DNA of 6,786 nucleotides from Actinomycetota bacterium. Its GTDB lineage: Bacteria; Actinomycetota; Actinomycetes; Streptosporangiales; Streptosporangiaceae. Under the pieces are notes generated by a model that made no database searches, was not told the DNA's origin, and was given only the letters and a program-made list of their open reading frames with translations. The number at the start of each line of letters is the position of its first letter. Within the stretch, counting starts at the first letter, position 1. The stretch spans positions 1 through 6,786 of the forward strand of contig QGUZ01000279.1 in NCBI GenBank assembly GCA_003242605.1, written 5' to 3'. Position numbers and translations under genes: made by a program. Shown piece by piece: positions 1 through 5,043 of this stretch.

Positions 1-90
1 TTTTTTAAAAGGACCGGGGGTCCCCCTTTCCCACCCCGCGGGGGTCGCCTCGGCGCCGCCACCCCTCCCGGGGTCGGGCCGTCCCCCCAG
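1..90. other. Anomalous contig-edge sequence, probably degraded aldehyde dehydrogenase coding DNA
   Basis: The segment begins with T6A4, then runs of G and C, unlike any coding stretch in the rest of the window. In the aldehyde dehydrogenase frame the residues just before base 91 read RLGAATPPGVGPSPQ. The family usually has something like RLAN-x-TPYGLSAQ there, so the segment resembles the right gene with many substitutions and small indels. The simplest reading is low-quality sequence at an assembly end. A genuine insertion junction cannot be excluded, but no inverted repeat, target duplication or transposase fragment is visible. The comparison with the family consensus is from memory, not an alignment. 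Confidence 0.55.
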
Positions 91-360
91 ATCTACACCG
101 CCGACCCGAAGGCCGCGTTCCGGTTCCGCGAGGGCATCGGCGCGGGCATGGTGAGCGTGAACAACTCCACCTCGGGCGCCGAGGCCCACCTGCCGTTCGG
201 CGGCAACGGCCGGTCCGGCAACGGCAGCCGCCAGTCCGGCATGTGGGTGCTCGACCAGTTCACCCGCTGGCAGGCGATGAACTGGGACTACTCGGGCCGG
301 CTGCAGAAGGCCCAGATGGACGTGGCCGAGATCGTCCCCGACCTCGGCTTCCGGCTCTGA
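1..360 (+). CDS. Aldehyde dehydrogenase family protein, C-terminal fragment
   Basis: This is the last part of an NAD(P)+-dependent aldehyde dehydrogenase, a soluble enzyme oxidising an aldehyde to its carboxylate; the substrate cannot be told from the fragment. From base 91 the translation is typical of the family: IYTADPKAAFRFREGIGAG, then MVSVNN and a small-residue turn, then LPFGGNGRSGNG, the conserved loop near the C-terminus, and a tail ending DLGFRL before TGA at 358-360. The catalytic Cys and Glu and the Rossmann fold lie upstream of the window. The ATG at 148 is an internal Met, not a start, because the preceding in-frame residues are clearly family-like. The frame stays open to base 1, but residues encoded before base 91 fit the family poorly (see the 1-90 entry). 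It converges on the FtsH-like gene. Family assignment is secure; subfamily is not assigned. Confidence 0.88.
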   Translation, partial: FFKRTGGPPFPPRGGRLGAATPPGVGPSPQIYTADPKAAFRFREGIGAGMVSVNNSTSGAEAHLPFGGNGRSGNGSRQSGMWVLDQFTRWQAMNWDYSGRLQKAQMDVAEIVPDLGFRL

Positions 361-367
361 GCCGCGC

Positions 368-400
368 CGCGGCCGGTACGGCGCCGCCGTACCGGCCGCG
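368..400. terminator. Strong GC-rich hairpin between convergent genes (probable bidirectional terminator)
   Basis: Bases 368-382 and 386-400 form a perfect 15-bp inverted repeat closing a 3-base loop (gcc). It begins 8 bases after the aldehyde dehydrogenase stop codon and lies about 58 bases beyond the stop at 458 of the opposing FtsH-like reading frame. No U-tract follows on either strand, which is common for actinobacterial hairpin terminators. Because the stem is symmetric it could act on both transcripts. The hairpin is seen directly; the terminator role is inferred from position. Confidence 0.7.
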
Positions 401-403
401 AAC

Positions 404-420
404 GGCCCGGCGGCCGGGCC
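404..420. terminator. Second hairpin of the convergent terminator region
   Basis: Bases 404-410 and 414-420 are a perfect 7-bp G/C inverted repeat with a 3-base loop, starting 3 bases after the larger hairpin. Read from the FtsH-like gene it is the first hairpin met; read from the aldehyde dehydrogenase it is the second. Together the pair probably insulates the two convergent genes. Confidence 0.5.
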
Positions 421-457
421 CCGGCGCGGGTCCCGGCCGCCGTCGCGTCCTGCGGGA

Positions 458-772
458 TCAGGTACGGCCGTCCGGCGGCCGCCGGCCCTCGTACCCGAGC
501 AGGCGCATCGCCACCTCCGGGTCCATCGCCGCGGCGAGCAGCTGGGCCCGTTCGGCGGCGCGGTCCCGGGACTCCTCGGCCCGCGCCCGCGCGGCCTGCT
601 GGTTGCGGATGAGCAGGTACGCGATCACGACGCCGCCGAGCAGCACGAGCACTCCGGCGAGCAAGATGATCAGCAGCCCGGCGGAGAAGCCGTCCGGGGC
701 CGGTGTCGCCGCGCCCGGCTCGGTGGCGACGCCGGTCGCCCGGGCCGAGCCGTTGGCCGCGCCGCGCCCGGG
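458..772 (-). CDS. Frame-shifted C-terminal end of the FtsH-like protein (second C-terminal membrane helix and coiled tail)
   Basis: This stretch of 104 codons plus TGA is coding in the -1 frame relative to the FtsH-like gene upstream. It has strong third-position G/C bias and a sensible protein: a Gly/Ala/Pro-rich linker, one long hydrophobic helix (GLLIILLAGVLVLLGGVVIA and a few residues beyond), then an Arg/Glu/Ala-rich segment likely to be helical (RNQQAARARAEESRDRAAER) and a tail with MDPEVAMRLLGYEG. There is no convincing start codon with a ribosome binding site near its beginning. An ATG at 895 is in frame, but the codons from there to ~775 give Arg/Ala-rich shadow sequence over the real FtsH-like frame. 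I therefore read it as the true C-terminus of the FtsH-like protein, separated by a one-base loss near 774-776. An independent small single-pass membrane protein is the alternative. Confidence 0.6.
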   Translation of the reverse strand, partial: PGRGAANGSARATGVATEPGAATPAPDGFSAGLLIILLAGVLVLLGGVVIAYLLIRNQQAARARAEESRDRAAERAQLLAAAMDPEVAMRLLGYEGRRPPDGRT

Positions 773-3477
773 CGGGAGAAGGCGACGAGCGCGAGGACCG
801 CGCCGAGCACCACCCACACGCCGCGGGCGCCCGACCGGCGCCGCTTCGGCTCGGCGGGCGGCGGCGGAGGCGGTGGCGGCGTCTCCTGGCTCCACGGCAC
901 GAAGTCGGGCCGGCCGTTGCCGTTCGGCGAGCCGTCGGCGGGCCGGTCCGGCGGCGACGGCGGCTTGAACACCACCGGGACCGGCGCCGTGCTCGGCGGC
1001 GGGGCGATCGCGGGCGCGGCGGTCCGCCCGGCCGGGGCGCCGCCGTCCGCGGCCGCGCCGTCCGCCGGGCCGCTGCTCGCGACCACGCCCTCCACGACCT
1101 TCGGCGGCGGGGCCATGCGCGGCTGCCGCTGCGGCGGCTCGGGCAGCGGCAGCATCGGCGTGCCCGGGTTCTGGTGGGCGCGCAGCGCGGCCTCGTGGTA
1201 CTCCTCGATCGCGGCCATGAACGCCGGGTCCTTGTAGACCGACCCGTCGAGGATCGTGCCCTGCCGGCCCTCGATCACCGCGGCCACGTCGTCACCGCTG
1301 AGCGTCTTGTGCGTCTCCAGCGCGTGCGCGACCGCGAGCACCTCGGCCCGGTTCTCCCGCAGGATCTGCTCGGCCTTCTCCAGCAGCCGGGAGAGCGTGC
1401 GCTCGATGCGCTCGCCGAGGCCGTCGGCGATCGCCTCCTTGCCGCCCTTGTCCTGGCCGTCCCGCCGCCGCGGGTCCGGCTTGCCCGGCATGATCTGCAG
1501 CCGCTGCAGCGCGGGCAGCGACGAGATGCCCGAGCCCATGCCCCAGTGCGTCTCCATGAGCGCCGCGACCGTGGTCGCCGAGTCGAGGTCGCCGGAGACG
1601 CCCGAGGAGTTGTCGTTGCCGAAGAACATCCGCTCCCCGGCGAGCGAGGCGAGCGAGACGAGGATGTCGGCCTCGTACGTCGACCGCCACTCGGTGAACT
1701 GGTCCTCCACCGGGATGCTCGACACCATGCCGAGGTAGCCGGCGCCCTTCTCGATCGTCGCGATGTCGATCTCGAGGTGGTGCCGCACCCGGTAGGCCAT
1801 GACCGCGTGGCAGGCCTCGTGCACCGCGGTGGCGTGCCGCTCCCGCTCGACGTACTCCACGCCCTCCGGCGGGCCGAGGCTCTTGAGGTGCTTGGCCTTC
1901 ATCACGTCCTGCCACGTGATCACGTCGCGGCCGTCCCGGATTGCCATGATCAGGGCCTCGTTCACCAGGTCCTTGATCTTGGCGCCCGAGTAGTACGGCG
2001 TGATCGTGGCGAGCTTGTCGATCTGCTCGTCGGTGAGCTCGTGCTTGACCTTGGCGAAGTAGCCCTGGTAGGTGCGGACCCGGCCCTCCTTGGACGGGTA
2101 GCCGACCTTGTAGATGCGGTCGATCCGGCCCGGCCGCAGCAGCGCCTCGTCGAGGGCGTTCGGCATGTTCGTCGCCATCATGACGAGGATCCGGTACTTC
2201 GGCGGCGGCTTGGGCCGCATGCCGAGCAGGCGGCGCACGTACCGGTTGATGAAGCCGCGCGGCTTCTTCAGGCCGGACAGCTCGGTGAGCAGGGCCTGCA
2301 GGGTGCCCATGTTGCCGCCGCCCATGCCGCCGACGAAGAACCGGTTGCGGCGCACCTGCGGGGCGTCGTCGTGGGTGGAGAGCGCGGCCCGGGACAGCTC
2401 CCACTGCACGTGCGGCGACAGGTAGCCGAAGCCGTTGCAGCCGGAGGTGGCGAACGCCTGCGGCACCATGCCGGTGCCGGCGCCGGGCGGGCCCTGCTGG
2501 GCGAGGGCGCCGCGGCTGCCGAGCGCGTCCGCCTCGTCAAAGAACACGATCACGCCGCCGTACCGCAGCGCGAGCTTGCGCAGCTTGCGGAAGAGCGACT
2601 TGACCTTGAGGATGCCGACGCCCACGAACATGTTGATGAAGGCGCCGGGGTCGACGAAGACGTACGGCTTGCCGGTCTCGCCGGCGACCGCCTCGGCCAT
2701 GAGCGTCTTACCGGTGCCGGGCGGGCCCCACAGCAGCAGGCCGCTCGGCACGTAGCCGCCCTTCGCCTCGATCTCGTCCGGCTTCTCCAGGAAGACGATG
2801 TTCTCCTTGACCCGTTCGACGACGTGGTCCTGGCCCCACACGTCGGAGAACCGGGTCTTGATGTCGTCCGGGTAGTAGGTGTCGATCCCGCCCCGGGACA
2901 GGAACCAGAACAGGCCGACGAACTGGAAGATGATGAAGAAGAACGCGAAGGCGAGCTGCAGGCCGTACGGCAGGACCTGCCACAGCAGCGCCGGAGCGGT
3001 GAACAGCGCGGTGAGCGGGTTGGTGTCGAGCACGGCCGCGAGCACCATCGCCACGACCGCGATCCAGAAGAACACCTTGATGACCCGCGCGATGCGGAAC
3101 CGCGTCCAGTCGCTGAACCGCCGGTGGGACCAGCGCTCGAACCCGCCGAAGACCTTCTTCGTCCAGAAGTGGTGGTAACCGGCCGACCGCTCACTGATGA
3201 GGAAGTGGATCTGGCGCAGGACCTCCAGCCCGATCAGGGTGAAGATCACCATGCCCCACCGGTCGGCGGCCGTCGCCACCAGGGACTCCGGGAACGTGGT
3301 GATGCCCTCGAAGGTGACCAGGTGGTTCCAGACGAGGACGAGGTAGGCGATGGAGAGCCCGAGGAGGAACTTGATCCGGTCCCACGGGGACAGCCGCTTG
3401 CGCGTCACCCGCTCCGGGTCGCCCGGGCCGGAGCCGGGCGCCCGCAGCCCCTCCGGCTGGGGTGGTGGATTGCTCAA
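670..3477 (-). CDS. Divergent FtsH-like membrane AAA+ metalloprotease (reading frame broken near its C-terminus)
   Basis: A membrane ATP-dependent zinc protease related to FtsH (peptidase M41), expected to extract and degrade membrane or cytosolic proteins. Four predicted membrane helices lie near residues 36-52, 72-88, 130-150 and 171-193, with short outer loops and a basic inner loop; the large external domain of ordinary FtsH is absent. Then come Walker A GPPGTGKT (251-258), pore loop FVGVG (284-288), Walker B VIVFFDEAD (309-317), Arg fingers in RPGRIDR (448-454), the AAA lid, zinc motif HEACH (553-557) and likely third ligand Asp630. An insertion of about 59 residues (324-382) and another of about 25 (404-429) interrupt the AAA core. 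A Pro-rich linker leads to a fifth helix (~883-900). Past residue 901 the frame reads an implausible Arg/Pro tail to TGA at 670; real coding continues in the other frame to 458, giving ~1006 residues against ~640 for standard FtsH. The TTG start is fixed by AAGGAG five bases upstream and an in-frame TAA just before it. Confidence 0.88.
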   Translation of the reverse strand: MSNPPPQPEGLRAPGSGPGDPERVTRKRLSPWDRIKFLLGLSIAYLVLVWNHLVTFEGITTFPESLVATAADRWGMVIFTLIGLEVLRQIHFLISERSAGYHHFWTKKVFGGFERWSHRRFSDWTRFRIARVIKVFFWIAVVAMVLAAVLDTNPLTALFTAPALLWQVLPYGLQLAFAFFFIIFQFVGLFWFLSRGGIDTYYPDDIKTRFSDVWGQDHVVERVKENIVFLEKPDEIEAKGGYVPSGLLLWGPPGTGKTLMAEAVAGETGKPYVFVDPGAFINMFVGVGILKVKSLFRKLRKLALRYGGVIVFFDEADALGSRGALAQQGPPGAGTGMVPQAFATSGCNGFGYLSPHVQWELSRAALSTHDDAPQVRRNRFFVGGMGGGNMGTLQALLTELSGLKKPRGFINRYVRRLLGMRPKPPPKYRILVMMATNMPNALDEALLRPGRIDRIYKVGYPSKEGRVRTYQGYFAKVKHELTDEQIDKLATITPYYSGAKIKDLVNEALIMAIRDGRDVITWQDVMKAKHLKSLGPPEGVEYVERERHATAVHEACHAVMAYRVRHHLEIDIATIEKGAGYLGMVSSIPVEDQFTEWRSTYEADILVSLASLAGERMFFGNDNSSGVSGDLDSATTVAALMETHWGMGSGISSLPALQRLQIMPGKPDPRRRDGQDKGGKEAIADGLGERIERTLSRLLEKAEQILRENRAEVLAVAHALETHKTLSGDDVAAVIEGRQGTILDGSVYKDPAFMAAIEEYHEAALRAHQNPGTPMLPLPEPPQRQPRMAPPPKVVEGVVASSGPADGAAADGGAPAGRTAAPAIAPPPSTAPVPVVFKPPSPPDRPADGSPNGNGRPDFVPWSQETPPPPPPPPAEPKRRRSGARGVWVVLGAVLALVAFSRPGAARPTARPGRPASPPSRARRHRPRTASPPGC

Positions 3478-3482
3478 CGGAA

Positions 3483-3488
3483 CTCCTT
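3483..3488 (-). promoter_or_regulatory. Ribosome binding site deciding the TTG start of the FtsH-like gene
   Basis: AAGGAG stands five bases before the TTG at 3477-3475. The upstream lipoprotein stop codon TAA (3489-3487) supplies the AA of this site, so termination of one gene and initiation of the next are physically overlapped. No ATG or GTG alternative is available between that in-frame stop and the membrane-helix region, which makes TTG the only supported start. Confidence 0.8.
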
Positions 3489-4146
3489 ACGGGGTGTCCG
3501 GCTTGATTCGGAAGGATTGCGCGACGAGGTCGATCTGCTTGGAGCGGGCCTTGTAGCAGGCGGTCGAGCACTGGATCAGCAGCATCGACATCGTGTTGCC
3601 GTCGCCGGACAGGTACACCGTCTGGTTGAGGGTCTGGGTCTGGCCCGGTGCGACGGTCATGTTGTAGACGGTTCGCACGCCCTTGGCGCCGCCCGGCGCC
3701 GGCAGCTCCTCGTCCTTGATGATCTCGATCCCGTTGGTGGGGCCGTCGTCCCCGACCACCGGGAAGACCGCGTTGCGCAGGAAGTTGAGCGAGGCCTGCT
3801 GGCGCTGCGCGGGGGTGAGCGTCCGGACCATGGCGAGCGCGAACGGCTCGTTCGGCGGCCCGTTGGCCCCGGTGAGGTGCTCGATCGACGGGTTCGCGCC
3901 GGCGTCGTAGGCGACGGTCCAGACGAGATCCTTGAGCGCCTGCGCCTGCTCGGAGTCCGGGTCCCCGAGGATCAGCCGGTCGAGCGCCTTCTGGTCGACC
4001 TTGCGCCACTCGGCCGGCACCTTGAAGTACGCCTTGCCGCTGCTGTCCCGCACGTAGGTGAACTCGGGGCCCGCGCATCCGGCGAGCACACCCGCGGCGG
4101 CGAGAAGCGCGACCACCGCCCCGGGCCTCGCCCGCGCTCTCTTCAT
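3487..4146 (-). CDS. Secreted lipoprotein, possible PsbP/DcrB-like fold, partner gene of the FtsH-like protease
   Basis: A 219-residue exported lipoprotein of unknown function. The N-terminus MKRARARPG is basic, followed by a hydrophobic stretch and lipobox VLAGC with the lipidated Cys at 24, so the mature protein should sit on the outer face of the membrane. Early in the mature part is YFKVPAEW, and near the end a strand-rich stretch (YNMTVAPGQTQTLNQTVYL) followed by a helix ending SFRIKP; this pattern recalls PsbP/Mog1-like proteins such as DcrB and LpqN, but that is only an impression. Cys193 and Cys197 form a CxxxC pair that might make a disulfide. The start at 4146 is chosen because GGAGG lies 10 bases upstream and the signal peptide begins there; an in-frame ATG at 4227 would add 27 residues unlike a signal peptide. 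The FtsH-like gene follows after 9 bp, almost certainly in one transcript. Confidence 0.85.
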   Translation of the reverse strand: MKRARARPGAVVALLAAAGVLAGCAGPEFTYVRDSSGKAYFKVPAEWRKVDQKALDRLILGDPDSEQAQALKDLVWTVAYDAGANPSIEHLTGANGPPNEPFALAMVRTLTPAQRQQASLNFLRNAVFPVVGDDGPTNGIEIIKDEELPAPGGAKGVRTVYNMTVAPGQTQTLNQTVYLSGDGNTMSMLLIQCSTACYKARSKQIDLVAQSFRIKPDTP

Positions 4147-4156
4147 TGGGGCCTTA

Positions 4157-4161
4157 CCTCC
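4157..4161 (-). promoter_or_regulatory. Ribosome binding site of the lipoprotein gene
   Basis: GGAGG lies 10 bases before the ATG at 4146 and selects it over the upstream in-frame ATG at 4227. A short inverted repeat, CCGC-AAA-GCGG on the mRNA (4170-4160), has its right arm running into the first bases of this site, so a small hairpin could compete with ribosome binding; with only 4 bp this is weak. Confidence 0.6.
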
Positions 4162-4205
4162 GCTTTGCGGTCCTTGAGGGTTCCGTGCCGTTTTTCGGGT
4201 GTTTC

Positions 4206-4250
4206 CCCCCGGATAGTGGGCACACACGATTAAAATTTTGATTAAAACTT
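4206..4250 (-). promoter_or_regulatory. Probable promoter/operator region of the lipoprotein-FtsH-like unit (A/T-rich block)
   Basis: Bases 4228-4250 are nearly all A/T, in sharp contrast with the surrounding DNA. They hold two direct copies of GATTAAAA (4228-4235 and 4240-4247, 12 bp apart) around the palindrome AAAATTTT (4232-4239). On the minus strand TTTAAT (4234-4229) matches five of six bases of a -10 hexamer, and CACTAT (4218-4213) is another candidate; neither has a convincing -35. Either would give a leader of roughly 60-75 bases. The rest of the 4147-4409 spacer shows only weak G/C hairpins (for example 5-bp arms around 4354-4368) that might end the upstream gene's transcript. Confidence 0.4.
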
Positions 4251-4409
4251 GCCGCTTTGTTGTCTTGCCCCGTTACCGAAGGGAAGGCACGGGCGGACCG
4301 TTCGGCCGTCCCGCGACGCCGCGTTCAGCCCCGGCCCGGACGCCCTGGTCCCGTCCGTGGCCCGGACACCGGACCCGCGGGCACACGTCTATCGCCAACG
4401 CACCCCCGA

Positions 4410-4784
4410 TCAGCCGTCCATGAAACGTTCAATCAGGTCCTCGACCTGGTCGTTGAGCCGCGCCCCGCGCGCCCAGCCCGCGTAGTGCGTGAGGAAGACG
4501 ACGATCTCGCGCAGCTCCTCGGGCGTGAGCACGCCGGTGCGCATCGCCACGTCGAGCTGGACGGCGACCTGGTCGTCGAGTCCCTGCCCCACCAGCAGGC
4601 CGAGCAGCAGCAGCCGGCGGTCGCGGTCGCTCAGCACGTCCCGGGACCACACCTCGGCGAACAGCTCCTCCACGGTCCTGGCGAGGAAGTCGCGGGCGGC
4701 GGGCCGTTCCCGGCCGCTCCCCCGGCCGACGGCGTGCAGACCGCGGGCGCGATGGGCGAGTTGCTCGTCCAGGCTCTCGCTCAT
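4410..4784 (-). CDS. Carboxymuconolactone decarboxylase (CMD) family protein
   Basis: A 124-residue all-helical protein of the CMD/AhpD superfamily. The core runs from about residue 38 to 120: VEELFAEVWSRDVLSDRDRR, a hydrophobic helix LLLLGLLVGQGLDDQVAVQL, then TGVLTPEELREIVVFLTHYAGW and ARLNDQVEDLIE. This order (WSR, aromatic/charged turn, leucine helix, LTPEE-RE, H-YAGW) is that of gamma-carboxymuconolactone decarboxylase homologues. There is no CxxC, so it is not an AhpD-type peroxidase; His100 in THYAGW is the most likely functional residue. Family members of this kind serve in aromatic degradation or have unknown roles, and no pca genes are near, so the substrate is unknown. The start at 4784 is supported by GGAG six bases upstream; the open frame extends upstream to 4901 but that part is not family-like. 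It is divergent from the short-chain dehydrogenase gene, which may hint at shared control. Confidence 0.8.
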   Translation of the reverse strand: MSESLDEQLAHRARGLHAVGRGSGRERPAARDFLARTVEELFAEVWSRDVLSDRDRRLLLLGLLVGQGLDDQVAVQLDVAMRTGVLTPEELREIVVFLTHYAGWARGARLNDQVEDLIERFMDG

Positions 4785-4854
4785 GAGCCACTCCACTGTG
4801 TCGGGCCGACCGGTGAGGGAAGGGCGGGCCCGGGCATCCGGCTGGTCCCCCGCA

Positions 4855-4883
4855 CAACTATCTTTGGGTACTTCCCGCGTCAG
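4855..4883 (-). promoter_or_regulatory. Possible promoter of the CMD-family gene
   Basis: On the minus strand CTGACG (4883-4878) resembles a -35 and TAGTTG (4860-4855) stands 17 bases downstream in the -10 position, giving a leader of about 60-65 bases. The -10 lacks the final T and matches the consensus poorly, so this is a tentative call resting on spacing and the good -35. Confidence 0.25.
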
Positions 4884-4975
4884 GAAAAGGCTCCCCGGCA
4901 AAGAGGTCGCGAACGTTGACGAGACGGGGCGTGCCGGAATGCGCGGGCAATACGGAGTTCATCAGCGTTCATTCG

Positions 4976-4990
4976 GCCGTAACGTACGGC
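4976..4990. promoter_or_regulatory. Palindromic operator-like site in the divergent control region
   Basis: GCCGTA (4976-4981), a 3-base spacer and TACGGC (4985-4990) form a perfect 6-bp inverted repeat. It lies about 54 bases before the short-chain dehydrogenase start and about 190 bases from the CMD start, immediately next to the 18-bp tandem repeat. Size and symmetry suit a dimeric repressor, but no regulator gene is in the window, so the role is inferred from position only. Confidence 0.35.
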
Positions 4991-5026
4991 GCGAGCGGGA
5001 CGGCGGGGGCGAGCGGGACGGCGAGC
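4991..5026 (+). repeat. Two-copy 18-bp tandem repeat upstream of the short-chain dehydrogenase
   Basis: The 15-base word GCGAGCGGGACGGCG occurs at 4991-5005 and again at 5009-5023, giving an 18-bp period; only the last three bases of each 18-base unit differ. It occupies the place where a -35 and activator sites would be for the promoter at 5032. It may be a pair of protein binding sites on nearly the same face of the helix, or simple slippage in G/C-rich DNA. Confidence 0.6.
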
Positions 5027-5031
5027 ACCCC

Positions 5032-5037
5032 TAGGCT
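5032..5037 (+). promoter_or_regulatory. -10 element placed for a leaderless short-chain dehydrogenase transcript
   Basis: TAGGCT fits the actinobacterial -10 form TANNNT and ends six bases before the ATG at 5044, so transcription would start at or next to the A of the start codon. There is no Shine-Dalgarno-like sequence in the 20 bases before the ATG, which agrees with a leaderless mRNA. No good -35 is visible at the expected distance; the tandem repeat occupies that place. Confidence 0.5.
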
Positions 5038-5043
5038 TGATCC

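Noticed and set aside
11..23. GGACC-GGG-GGTCC near the left edge as a terminator or transposon end
   Set aside because: A 5-bp stem within unreliable contig-edge sequence, with no matching copy elsewhere in the window and no transposase.
774..784. Programmed -1 ribosomal frameshifting in the protease gene
   Set aside because: The bases TTCTCCCGCCC do not form a standard slippery heptamer and no clear downstream stimulatory structure with proper spacing is evident; a missing C in a short run explains the shift more simply.
458..895. Treating the whole frame from the ATG at 895 as an independent 145-residue gene
   Set aside because: Its first ~40 codons lie over clear FtsH-like coding and read as Arg/Ala/Gly shadow sequence; good coding composition begins only near 775, where the protease frame degrades.
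703..4233. A 1176-codon open frame on the plus strand opposite the protease and lipoprotein genes
   Set aside because: It mirrors the third-position G/C bias of the minus-strand genes, is built of Arg/Val/Asp/Glu/His-rich sequence with no domain, spans two real genes and their spacer, and has no start signal. It is an antisense shadow.
4785..4901. Longer N-terminus for the CMD-family protein (start at 4901)
   Set aside because: The extra 39 residues are not family-like, and ATG 4784 has GGAG at correct spacing.
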